From positions 1 to 37,390 of the forward strand of contig DASXEJ010000230.1 in NCBI GenBank assembly GCA_036490175.1: a stretch of DNA of 37,390 nucleotides, read 5' to 3'. Positions 8,294 through 15,695 of the stretch are shown in pieces. The DNA is from Pirellulales bacterium (GTDB lineage: Bacteria; Planctomycetota; Planctomycetia; Pirellulales; JACPPG01). Under the pieces are notes generated by a model. The model was not told the DNA's origin and did no database searches. It was given only the letters and a program-made list of their open reading frames with translations. The position numbers were made by a program, and so were the translations under genes. Position 1 is the stretch's first letter; every line of letters starts with the position of its first letter.

Positions 8294-9346
8294 CTACTGG
8301 AACGTCGGGGTGGGCTGCCCTTCGTCACGCGTCAGCAAGCAACGGATCACGCGGAAATCGATGTTCTCTGCCAGGAATTGGGCGCTGCCGTCGCACAAGA
8401 GCACGTGCGCGCCGCCTGGGTGCAGGCTGAATATCTCGCCGTTGGGCCCGCAATCCCCGCTACTCCACAGGCAATTAGTCGGTCCACCGACAGGCACGCT
8501 ATTGTTGTTGATGATGTTTTTGCTTAAGGCGTTGCTCGAGGGGCCGGATACGTTGATGCTCTTGTCCGGTTCAGCCCAGCGATTCGTGGCGCGATTGGAA
8601 ATGGTCCCGTAGGTCGGATCTGTGATCTGTTGATCCGCATTGTTGCCCGGCCCCCAGATCGGGTCCTGACTTCCGCCGCCGACATTCGGAAAAACCGTCA
8701 GGAAGTTGATGGGGTTGTCTTCCGCGACCATGATGGTCTGGCTTGTGCCGTCGGTGATTTGCGCCATGTAGGTGCTGCCCAGCCCGAGAGCACCCGGCAT
8801 TTGCGTGGCGCCATTGGGCAAGCCGGTGGTCGGATCGATTGACGTTCCGACTGTCGGCGAGTAATCAGCTTGGGCGTATCCCTGAGGGTCGTCATTAATC
8901 AGTCCGTTTGACGGGCAGATGAAACCCGGCACGGGGGTTTTGGCAGCCACCTGATTGTTCGGGGCGCGCTTGTCGTTATAGGCATACGTGTAGTTGATCA
9001 GGGCTGCTATTTGCGATTGCTCGATGTAGGGAAGCAAGTACGCGTACGTGCCTTGGACGTCGAAGCCGGTGGCGAAAACGCCAGGTTGGCCTGGCACTGC
9101 CTTGGAACCCTGGCCACCGGTGGGGAGAACGCCGCGGGCCGACTCGAAGTTCTGCAGAGCCAAGCCTAGCTGCCGCAGATTATTCTTGCATTGCGACTTG
9201 CGAGCCGCTTCGCGGGCGGCTTGCACGGCCGGCAGCAGCAAGCCGACCAAAATGCCAATGATTGCAATGACGACGAGTAACTCAACTAGCGTAAAGCCCT
9301 CGCGTCGCTTGTAGGAACTGTAGGAACGGTCGTGTGTGGATTTCAT
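8294..9346 (-). CDS. DUF1559 pseudopilin-like protein (prepilin-type N-terminus, H-X9-DG C-terminus)
   Basis: A 350-residue protein with a type IV prepilin/type II pseudopilin N-terminus: a short basic leader ending in RREG, then [18 protein letters not shown], where prepilin peptidase would cut after the Gly and methylate Phe. The single N-terminal helix continues through [23 protein letters not shown], the standard DUF1559 (SBP_bac_10) join. The C-terminus carries [12 protein letters not shown], matching the H-X9-DG processing-associated signature. Planctomycetes encode many of these. They are thought to be secreted through or assembled by a type II-like apparatus, and individual roles are unknown. 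The ATG has GGAGGA 6-8 nt upstream. It appears monocistronic, with 366 bp to the next gene downstream. Confidence 0.95.
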   Translation of the reverse strand: MKSTHDRSYSSYKRREGFTLVELLVVIAIIGILVGLLLPAVQAAREAARKSQCKNNLRQLGLALQNFESARGVLPTGGQGSKAVPGQPGVFATGFDVQGTYAYLLPYIEQSQIAALINYTYAYNDKRAPNNQVAAKTPVPGFICPSNGLINDDPQGYAQADYSPTVGTSIDPTTGLPNGATQMPGALGLGSTYMAQITDGTSQTIMVAEDNPINFLTVFPNVGGGSQDPIWGPGNNADQQITDPTYGTISNRATNRWAEPDKSINVSGPSSNALSKNIINNNSVPVGGPTNCLWSSGDCGPNGEIFSLHPGGAHVLLCDGSAQFLAENIDFRVIRCLLTRDEGQPTPTFQ

Positions 9347-9917
9347 GGCTATTCCTCCGTCTCGTGTGGATGTGGGTCGCGGGGAGTGCTCGTAGCGCTA
9401 CGCTCCGTGCCGTGATCTGAACCACGACGCCGATGAAGCGCCAGCGGGCGTACCGGCGGTAGGCCGGTTGCTCGTCGACCGGTTGGTGCGAAATCCGCTG
9501 CACCCCTGGTAAGGCATGCAGAATCCTCCGCGTTGCAGGTAGGACCGTCAAAACCCAGCGGGCTTGGCGGCATGCACACCCGTCGTCTGCCGCAAGCGGG
9601 GCAGGGCGGGTGCATCTCGGGGCAGGTGTGGCCCCCGGTGGGCCACCGTCGTTAGGGCGGGTCGGCTGCCAGCGTTTGGCGCTGCTGGCGAGATAATCGC
9701 CATTGCATCAAAACATCAGCAACCGTGCATGAGTGATACAAATCAACGGATGCGAATGCAAGATAAAAGCCCGCCACTGCCGAATGGCAAACGAACTTAC
9801 GAACAGCTACTGACGATGTATGTCGTTGTCATGAAAAGCTTAAGGACGGACTTCAAAGGTCCTAAGAATTTTGACGGTCGCGCCGTACCGGGTCCTGCAT
9901 AGTGGCTCGAACCTCAG
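9347..9917. other. Intergenic region upstream of the DUF1559 gene
   Basis: About 570 bp between the DUF1559 start and the terminator region of the next operon. It has a hairpin GTGGCCC/GGGCCAC (9628-9646) and a weak small plus-strand frame (9729-9902, listed separately). Minus-strand frames through 9349-9615 are Cys/Pro/Arg-rich and match no family I know. I could not pick a convincing DUF1559 promoter. Confidence 0.4.
9729..9902 (+). CDS. Possible small protein, 57 residues, unknown
   Basis: An ATG at 9729 opens a 57-residue frame rich in charged and polar residues (begins MSDTNQRMRMQDKSPP, then RTYEQLLTMYVVVMKSL). Its composition is more protein-like than the surrounding frames and local AT content is higher. 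There is no clear ribosome-binding site and no recognised domain. It is the only plus-strand candidate in this stretch. It may equally be chance. Confidence 0.2.
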   Translation: MSDTNQRMRMQDKSPPLPNGKRTYEQLLTMYVVVMKSLRTDFKGPKNFDGRAVPGPA

Positions 9918-9974
9918 AAAATGCACCCTGACAGGTGCAGTGCGGCATTCGGCGTGAGCCGCTTCTGCCGCACC
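9918..9974 (-). terminator. Terminator region after the 655-residue lipoprotein gene
   Basis: Directly after the stop codon at 9975 the minus strand folds first into a compound hairpin (outer arms GTGCGGCA 9940-9947 and TGCCGCAC 9966-9973, inner CGGC/GCCG). It then folds into a second hairpin, TGCACC/GGTGCA (9922-9927 with 9934-9939), followed by TTTT. The second has the form of an intrinsic terminator. Confidence 0.55.
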
Positions 9975-11942
9975 TCAGTCCCAGGGCTGATTCAGGCTTG
10001 GTCCACGGGCGTACCGGCGCATTTTGATGGCCAACCGACTGCCGCAGCCGGGAGCGATGCGCACGGTGAAGGTTGGGCCGTCGACCGGCGTGCTTGTTCC
10101 TGAAAGGTCGACTGTCGTCACGCGATGCTCTCCATAAGCGCCCCCCTGCACGACGATCGAATGCGGGCGAAGCGTGTCGACATTGACCAATGTCACAGTG
10201 GCCTCGTCGGCCGAGAGCGACTCGACCAGCGCAGCTACACCTTCGGGCAGCCCAGGACGACGCGCTGCGGGATCGAAATAACGCAGCCGCGCATGCAGCA
10301 GACCGGCGACATGCCCCGGGTAAAGACCGCCGGTCGTGAGATTCACCAGTGTCGACACCAGCGCGGGACTGAACGGAAGGGGGTCATCGGCCAGGCGGGT
10401 GTCGGGTGTCGTTTCATCTTTGTGGATCGAGGCGACGCGGTTGCGTAGTGTTTCGAATTCGCCACGTAGTGCCGCGACCGGATAGTCGGCTTGCTGACCG
10501 GCCAGAAAAGCGTTCCAGCCCTGGCCGGCCGCGCGCGCGCGATCCGTTTCGGCCATCGACCAATAGAATATCTCTTGGGCGCCGTGCGAATACTTTTCGG
10601 GCACAAACGCGTACCAGCCTTGATCGCCATACATGCGCGGATATTTGGTCACGCCGTCGACCACTTTGGCCTGGGAATTCACGGCCTCGATCTGTTTTCG
10701 CCAGGCATCGGCATAGCGCGGATTGCCTGTCAGCAGCGTGGCATTACCAAAGCCTGTGAGTCCCAAATGATGCGTATTGCGATTTGCCAATTCGCCCGTC
10801 TGCGGCGTGATGACGGTGAATCCCCAGCCGTAAACGCCGCCGTACCAGCGGCCTCCACACTCGCTGCCGATCACGCCATCGAGCCCGACGTTCGTGGGAA
10901 TGATATTGCCGTTTGAGCCCATGCGTTCGACCCAGGCATCGACGTAGCCGATCAGCCAATCGCGATATTTTGGCTCGTGGTCCAGCATATAGGCCAGCGC
11001 GGCCACGCTTGTCGCGCAAAGGTTTTGGGGATGATCGCCAACAATGTCGTTGTAATCGCGAAAGTGCGCCAGCATTTCGGCGTAGCTGCGTTCGCCATGC
11101 TGTAGGGAGAAACGACCTGCGACGTCGATTTTGTCGCCGGCCCAGTCGAGCGCCGTGGCCTTACGCAAAAGCGGTCCGCGACTGCCGTTGAAAAGACTGC
11201 GAATGATCTTGTGCTGGCGATCGTAGTTGGGTGTAGTCGGGTCTTCCCCAAGATAGAAACCGGCAAAGCGCCGCGCGCGGCGCCGAAAGGCTTCGTCGTG
11301 CGGATCCGCCAGACCCTGGTTGATGAAGGCCGTGAGCCCTTCGCCGTTGTGTACCCAGTCGAAGGAGGTGGGAAACTCCTTGTAGTACATCCCATCGCGT
11401 GCCAACTCGACTTCCGTTGTGCGAGCCTGCGTGTACTGTCGTAGATGTCCCTCCCATCCCCGCTTGTACAACTCTAGAACTGCGTCAGAACCACCAAGTG
11501 CGTAGAGCAGCGGCCAGTCGGCCAGGCATTCGATGGCGTCGTCTGGCCCGTCGTCGCCCCCCCACCGTTCGACACACTCAAGATAGCCGCGATCGTCGAA
11601 GTAGCGATCGAAATACACCTGACACGCGGCGCTCGTGGCGCGGAGCAACTCACGCTCGAGCAGCGCCCATTCGGGCGGCGGCATGGGGGTCGAGATTTCA
11701 ATGGTCGTCGAACCGATCTTGGTAGAATCCGCGGCCACGGTCGGCATTGCCCCACAACTTGCCAGCACGAAGGTCCCAAAAGCAATAATTGCAACCGCGA
11801 ATCGAAATCGGCCGTGCTGGAAAGGCCTCGGCGGTCGCGTAGCCAAAGGCTCACGACTAGATGGCCCGCGCGATGTGCTCGCGTGCGCGTCTGCGCAAGT
11901 TGCGATCCAGATGGCGCATGTGGGAAGCGGCGACGGTGTCAT
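9975..11942 (-). CDS. Predicted exported lipoprotein, likely alpha/alpha-toroid; unknown activity
   Basis: A 655-residue protein with a long N-terminal region, a hydrophobic stretch at about 46-62 and a lipobox-like LASC with Cys at 63, so it is probably a membrane-anchored lipoprotein. The body is helix-rich with Trp, His and acidic clusters of the sort seen in (alpha/alpha)6 or (alpha/alpha)7 glycoside hydrolases and polysaccharide lyases (FDWVHNGEGLTAFINQGL, LDWAGDKIDVAGRF, HHLGLTGFGNATLLTGN). The last 90 residues look like a small beta domain. I do not recognise a named family. The ATG overlaps the stop of the upstream propeller gene as ATGA (11939-11942), so the two are co-translated and may act on the same polysaccharide. 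The 45-residue segment before the hydrophobic stretch is long for a signal peptide, so a downstream start is possible. Confidence 0.75.
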   Translation of the reverse strand: MTPSPLPTCAIWIATCADAHASTSRGPSSREPLATRPPRPFQHGRFRFAVAIIAFGTFVLASCGAMPTVAADSTKIGSTTIEISTPMPPPEWALLERELLRATSAACQVYFDRYFDDRGYLECVERWGGDDGPDDAIECLADWPLLYALGGSDAVLELYKRGWEGHLRQYTQARTTEVELARDGMYYKEFPTSFDWVHNGEGLTAFINQGLADPHDEAFRRRARRFAGFYLGEDPTTPNYDRQHKIIRSLFNGSRGPLLRKATALDWAGDKIDVAGRFSLQHGERSYAEMLAHFRDYNDIVGDHPQNLCATSVAALAYMLDHEPKYRDWLIGYVDAWVERMGSNGNIIPTNVGLDGVIGSECGGRWYGGVYGWGFTVITPQTGELANRNTHHLGLTGFGNATLLTGNPRYADAWRKQIEAVNSQAKVVDGVTKYPRMYGDQGWYAFVPEKYSHGAQEIFYWSMAETDRARAAGQGWNAFLAGQQADYPVAALRGEFETLRNRVASIHKDETTPDTRLADDPLPFSPALVSTLVNLTTGGLYPGHVAGLLHARLRYFDPAARRPGLPEGVAALVESLSADEATVTLVNVDTLRPHSIVVQGGAYGEHRVTTVDLSGTSTPVDGPTFTVRIAPGCGSRLAIKMRRYARGPSLNQPWD

Positions 11943-12880
11943 TTCTTCCTCGGAAAATACACATCGACTTGATCGTGCATCGTATAGAGCCGGTAACGAT
12001 TGCCATCAGGTACGAGGATGCCACTTGATTTGTTGTTCTTGACGATCGGGTTGCGGTGGTACTTGTGCCACTGCCGCATGTCGTCCGACACCGCGACGCA
12101 CGTAGACCATTTTCCAGGCTCGCTGTCCCCCATGGCGTGATAGTAGCCATAGTACCGTCCCTGATACTTGATGATTTGATTCAGGGCGATCATGCGGTTG
12201 TCGTACGCATCCGGGCCCGGCATGATCACCGGGTCGTCCTGCACGTTCGTCCACACGAGCAAATCCCGCGAACGGGCCAACCAGACTCCCAAATCCATCT
12301 TCTCGTAAAACAGATACCAGTGCCCGTCCTCGAACCAGGCGGCGGGCGTGCCATAGATGCCCCCCGAGGGGTCGCCGACCGCGTTGCGGAATGCGAGGGC
12401 GCCCTGACGTGTCCAGTTGATGCCGTTTGACGAAGTCAACAGGTGGGGCTCGTCTTGCAGTCGACCGGCAAAGGGATAGGCCCGTCCATGGCGAAAGCCT
12501 TCGGCGAACATGTAGAGCTTTGGACCTTGTTTGATGACCATCATGTCCTCGGTCCAGTTCTGATCGTAGACCGGGTTCTTGGAATAGCGCGTCCAGGAAA
12601 GCCCGTCGTCGCTGGTGGCCAGCCCGAGCATTTTGAAGCCGACCTTCATTCCGTTGTAGCCGGTGTACCACATCAGGTACTTGTCGCCATCGCGCATGAC
12701 CCAGCCGCGTTCGCGAATTTTGGCGTCCCATTTGCCCGGTCCCGCCGCGGTGAATACCGGGTTCTTCTCATAGGGGACGAAGTCGACGAGCTCCGAGGGG
12801 AACTGATGCAGCTTGGCAGGTTCTGCGGCGCGTACGGTCACCCCTAACGCGACCAGCGTGTAAGCGATGACTGCAAACAT
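11939..12880 (-). CDS. Secreted five-bladed beta-propeller glycosidase-like protein
   Basis: From the ATG at 12880 this is a 313-residue protein with a signal peptide (MFAVIAYTLVALGVTVRA, cleavage before AEP). AAGG stands five bases before that ATG. The frame is open to an upstream ATG at 12943, which would add 21 residues without improving the signal. The mature part has the blade pattern of the GH32/43/62/68/130 superfamily: repeated Y-x-M-W-Y/F strands (DKYLMWYTGYNG, PKLYMFAEGF, GHWYLFYEKMD, GRYYGYYHAMGD) and repeated LSWTRYSKNP- or INWTRQG-type turns. Acidic residues occur at strand ends but I cannot assign a catalytic set, so hydrolase activity is inference. It is coupled by an ATGA overlap to the 655-residue lipoprotein gene. 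Confidence 0.8.
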   Translation of the reverse strand: MFAVIAYTLVALGVTVRAAEPAKLHQFPSELVDFVPYEKNPVFTAAGPGKWDAKIRERGWVMRDGDKYLMWYTGYNGMKVGFKMLGLATSDDGLSWTRYSKNPVYDQNWTEDMMVIKQGPKLYMFAEGFRHGRAYPFAGRLQDEPHLLTSSNGINWTRQGALAFRNAVGDPSGGIYGTPAAWFEDGHWYLFYEKMDLGVWLARSRDLLVWTNVQDDPVIMPGPDAYDNRMIALNQIIKYQGRYYGYYHAMGDSEPGKWSTCVAVSDDMRQWHKYHRNPIVKNNKSSGILVPDGNRYRLYTMHDQVDVYFPRKK

Positions 12881-13144
12881 GGTGACCTTAAACGTAATGG
12901 CCTGACTGTGCGCCCGATTTCCTATATCCACTCGGTCGATCATGTTCGTTTTCCCGCGGCCGTGGTGCGTGGCATTGCGTGTAAGCTCGCGCCTTCAACT
13001 CTGGCCGGTTATGGTAACAGGGCAGAGTCGACAGTGCAGCCGGCAAGAGGGAAGCCCATTTGACGTCCGGATCCCTGGCAGGCGCCTGTGCAATCCTGCG
13101 GCCCGGAACGATCAGTCCGCTCCGTGTGCCGCCGAGGCCGCTCG

Positions 13145-13576
13145 TCAATCGCGGCGCTTGCCGTTCTGTTCCGGCCCCAATGCGATGGCGTAGGCCGTGG
13201 CATGGCTGCGGCAATGCGAAATCGAGACCATGATCTTGCGGATGCCCAGGTGCTCGACCGCGTCACGTGCTCCCCCGCGCATACCCACCACGGGGCGTCC
13301 GCCCGGATCGTTGCGTACCTCGACGTCGCGCCAGGTGATCCCTTTTCGCCAGCCCGTGCCAATCGCCTTGAGAATTGCCTCTTTGGCCGCCCACCGCCCG
13401 GCATAATGTTGCGTCGAGGCTTTGCGGCTTTGGCAGTAGCGGATTTCGAGCGGCGTATAGACCCGATTGATGAACAGTTCACCATGTCGCTCGATCATTT
13501 GCGCAATACGTAGGCATTCGACGATATCGGTGCCGATGCCGAGGATGTTCTGTGGCAGATTCTCGTTTTCGCTCAC
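13145..13576 (-). CDS. acpS: Holo-[acyl-carrier-protein] synthase
   Basis: AcpS transfers 4'-phosphopantetheine from CoA to the serine of apo-acyl carrier protein, activating it for fatty-acid synthesis. The 143-residue sequence has the full family signature: GIGTDIVE (Asp and Glu for Mg binding), FINRVYTPLEIRYC, the central RWAAKEAILKAIGTG with the catalytic-site Glu and Lys, and SISHCRSHATAYAI near the C-terminus. Length is slightly above the usual 120-130, mostly from an N-terminal addition before ILGIGTD, so the true start could be a few codons later. The GTG used here overlaps the stop of the upstream frame (GTGA, 13573-13576), which suggests translational coupling. Confidence 0.96.
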   Translation of the reverse strand: MSENENLPQNILGIGTDIVECLRIAQMIERHGELFINRVYTPLEIRYCQSRKASTQHYAGRWAAKEAILKAIGTGWRKGITWRDVEVRNDPGGRPVVGMRGGARDAVEHLGIRKIMVSISHCRSHATAYAIALGPEQNGKRRD

Positions 13577-14019
13577 GATTCGTATGTTTTCCGAGGGATC
13601 GCGTTCGGCGCCAGATTGTCACTCGGCAGAGTTTGCAGCGCGTGGGGCGGACGGACTGATAGTGCAGGCACGAGGGCGTCGAGGACCGAGAGAACGACAG
13701 CATAGGTGCCCCGGTCGAGCCAGCTTACACCCGGCCGGGTGCCCGCCTGGCTCCATGATAACTCAAAGCCGGTTCGCTCGCAGCCGCTGCGGCAACTCCA
13801 GAGGCGATACGAAGCATCCCCGCGGGGCTTTTCCTGCAAGCCGGCCGCCAGGAGTGGCGCCGCGCTTTTCGCAGAATCGACGCGACCGCTGCGTGACACC
13901 CGATACCAACATCCGCGGGTATCGCAAAAGGGCTGCTGTTGGGCCGAGGCGACCCAGGCGGTGGCGACGCGCAAGATAGCTGCCAAAATGTTGCCCGACG
14001 ACCAGGACCATGCCGGCAA
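13573..14019 (-). CDS. Small probable exported protein coupled to acpS, unknown
   Basis: A 148-residue frame that ends in the GTGA overlap with acpS. From its TTG start it has a short head, a hydrophobic stretch (ILAAILRVATAWVASA) and a possible cleavage before QQQPF, so it could be secreted. The mature part has four Cys within the first half (FCDTRGCWYRV, LWSCRSGCERTG), possibly disulfide-bonded. Codon third positions are GC-rich in this frame from about 13960 downward, supporting coding. No family is recognised. The frame overlaps another minus-strand frame (13763-14149) that is also GC3-rich at its start, so the two may be halves of one frameshifted gene of about 190 residues. Confidence 0.5.
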   Translation of the reverse strand: MPAWSWSSGNILAAILRVATAWVASAQQQPFCDTRGCWYRVSRSGRVDSAKSAAPLLAAGLQEKPRGDASYRLWSCRSGCERTGFELSWSQAGTRPGVSWLDRGTYAVVLSVLDALVPALSVRPPHALQTLPSDNLAPNAIPRKTYES

Positions 14020-14149
14020 TGATCGTCCCGCCGAGCAAGCTTGCTTGGTGCGCCGTGTTTAACAGTCTCAATGTCAAGGCCAGCCCCGCTTCCAATGAAA
14101 TACCTACGGCCACGGGGAAGACTACCAGCGGCGCGAAGTGAGTGGCCAC
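13763..14149 (-). CDS. Possible small membrane protein, or 5' half of a frameshifted gene
   Basis: From a GTG at 14149 the frame starts with two hydrophobic segments (about residues 6-32 and 36-55) ending in GQHFGSYLARRHR, typical of a two-helix membrane protein. After about residue 65 it becomes Arg/Pro-rich and low in information, as expected of an out-of-frame read, exactly where the overlapping frame 13573-14019 takes on coding character. There is no strong ribosome-binding site. The simplest readings are two overlapping small genes, or one gene broken by a frameshift near 13960-14020. Confidence 0.35.
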   Translation of the reverse strand: MATHFAPLVVFPVAVGISLEAGLALTLRLLNTAHQASLLGGTIIAGMVLVVGQHFGSYLARRHRLGRLGPTAALLRYPRMLVSGVTQRSRRFCEKRGATPGGRLAGKAPRGCFVSPLELPQRLRANRL

Positions 14150-14427
14150 TTTCGTCGCGTCTCAAGCGAGTGCTGTCGCAAGCAGGATCGCTGTCAGGAA
14201 CCAAGTCGCGAATCGCGCAGGGCGAAAGCGCGCGCGACGTGACAACGCCGCTGAGGGGGCTTCGTTGAAGTATTAACGGCTGACATGCTGCCAATCGTAG
14301 CCGATTGCAGGGCGCTCGCTCAATGAACGACTGCAGAGATGCTCGCGCAGTCCGGAAAGTGCCAATGAACAGCGTCATCAGAGACGCCTCGAACAGTTGT
14401 GTGGGCGGCGTGATGTAACACTCGTCG
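14150..14427. other. Intergenic region downstream of trpS
   Basis: 278 bp between the trpS stop and the small membrane-protein frame. A weak hairpin TGTAAC/GTTACA (14414-14432) overlaps the trpS stop codon. No coding frame is convincing and no promoter stands out. Confidence 0.4.
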
Positions 14428-15393
14428 TTACAGCATCATGCCGCAAGCTTTTTGGGCCCGTTTGAGCACCTGAGAAGCTTTTTTTCGCGCTCGGCTCGCG
14501 CCATCGGCGAGAATCTCGGTTACGCGTTGCGGGTGCGCTTCGAGTTCGGCGCGGCGCGCCCGAGGCTCGGCGAAGAACTGCTCGGCGAGTTCGGCCAGGG
14601 CCTTCTTTACTTCACCATATCCAAAACCGCCGCGGCGATACAATGCCGCCATCTCGGTGCGTTGGGCGTCGTTGGCAAACAGACTGTAGAGCTGAAAAAG
14701 ATGATCGCCGTCAGGCTCTTTGGCCTCTTCGACCGGACGCGAGTCGGTCGTGATCCGCATGATTTTTTTTCGTAACGCGGCCGGTGACTCGAACAGTTCC
14801 AGCGTGTTGTTGTAACTCTTAGACATCTTCTCGCCGTCGGTGCCCGGTACACGGGCTGATCCGTCGAGCAGCTTGGCCTTGGGTAGGACGAACGTCTCGC
14901 CAAAGTGGTGGTTGAAGCTGCCGGCAATATCGCGGCAAACTTCGATGTGTTGCACCTGATCTTCGCCGACCGGCACCACGTCGGCGTCGTAAATCAGAAT
15001 GTCCGCCGCCATCAGCACGGGATACGTGAACAGTCCCGCGTCCGCGGGCAGGCCCTTGGCTTTCTTGTCCTTGTAAGCGTGACAGCGTTCCAGCAGCCCC
15101 ATAGGGGTGCCGGTCATCAACAGCCAGCACAACTCTGAAACTTCGGGAACGTCGGATTGCAAATAGAGCATGGCCCGATTGGGATCCAGGCCCAGGGCCA
15201 ACAAATCAATCGCCGCGTCGAGTGACAGCTGACGCAGCGTGGCGGCATCGCGGACCGTGGTTAGCGCGTGCAGATTGGCGACGAAGTAGTACGCCTCGCC
15301 AGAATCCTGCAGGTCGATGTATTGACGAATGGCGCCAAAATAGTTGCCCCAATGAAACCGGCCCGTGGGCTGGATGCCGGAAAGAACGCGCAT
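14428..15393 (-). CDS. trpS: Tryptophanyl-tRNA synthetase
   Basis: A 321-residue class Ic aminoacyl-tRNA synthetase that charges tRNA-Trp with tryptophan using ATP. Visible signatures are the N-terminal [17 protein letters not shown] (HxGN form of the HIGH ATP-binding motif), [16 protein letters not shown] in the Rossmann core and [13 protein letters not shown], the KMSKS loop. The length matches compact bacterial TrpS (about 320-335). The ATG at 15393 is preceded by GAGG about 10 nt upstream. The gene is divergent from the MBL-fold gene. Confidence 0.98.
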   Translation of the reverse strand: MRVLSGIQPTGRFHWGNYFGAIRQYIDLQDSGEAYYFVANLHALTTVRDAATLRQLSLDAAIDLLALGLDPNRAMLYLQSDVPEVSELCWLLMTGTPMGLLERCHAYKDKKAKGLPADAGLFTYPVLMAADILIYDADVVPVGEDQVQHIEVCRDIAGSFNHHFGETFVLPKAKLLDGSARVPGTDGEKMSKSYNNTLELFESPAALRKKIMRITTDSRPVEEAKEPDGDHLFQLYSLFANDAQRTEMAALYRRGGFGYGEVKKALAELAEQFFAEPRARRAELEAHPQRVTEILADGASRARKKASQVLKRAQKACGMML

Positions 15394-15614
15394 GAAAAAG
15401 AACCTCGCTGTGGCTATGTCGACGCGTGATGTGCTTTACCCGGAATAGGACCACATTGTTGGATCGCGGCACCAAAAAACAATTTATGCGGAGAGGGTAA
15501 TTGTAGCGACCTTTTTAACCGAAGAGGCGTTTCCGGCCGAGAGCAGTGGAGCGAGCGGCGGCAGGCGTTACGCGACGGTGGCCGAGGGTTCCCTGCAGCG
15601 CGCGTCTCGATCCC
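15394..15614. other. Upstream region between divergent trpS and MBL-fold genes
   Basis: Together with 15615-15695 this is a 302-bp divergent gap. It must hold the trpS promoter. The best single box is TACAAT on the minus strand near 15500, without a good -35. An A/T-rich patch lies around 15470-15500. No coding region is supported. Confidence 0.4.
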
Positions 15615-15643
15615 TTGTTGCCTGCGCAAGAGCGACCTAGAAT
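15615..15643 (+). promoter_or_regulatory. Probable promoter of the MBL-fold gene
   Basis: TTGTTG (15615-15620), a 17-bp spacer and TAGAAT (15638-15643, 5 of 6 to the -10 consensus). Transcription would start near 15650, about 45 nt before the ATG at 15696. The -35 is weak and the -10 is good. Confidence 0.4.
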
Positions 15644-15695
15644 TGAGACGTTTGACCGAGTTTTAGCGATTGTCCGAGCTGCCGGAGAAGCAACG

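Noticed and set aside
9349..9615. An 88-codon minus-strand frame with CPACGRRRVC, reminiscent of a zinc ribbon
   Set aside because: Only one Cys pair of the expected spacing, the rest Pro/Arg-rich. It ends just before the DUF1559 start without a ribosome-binding site of its own.
13725..14378. A 217-codon minus-strand frame over the region before acpS
   Set aside because: Composition is Arg/Ser/Pro-rich without membrane or domain features. The two other minus-strand frames there have better coding signals.
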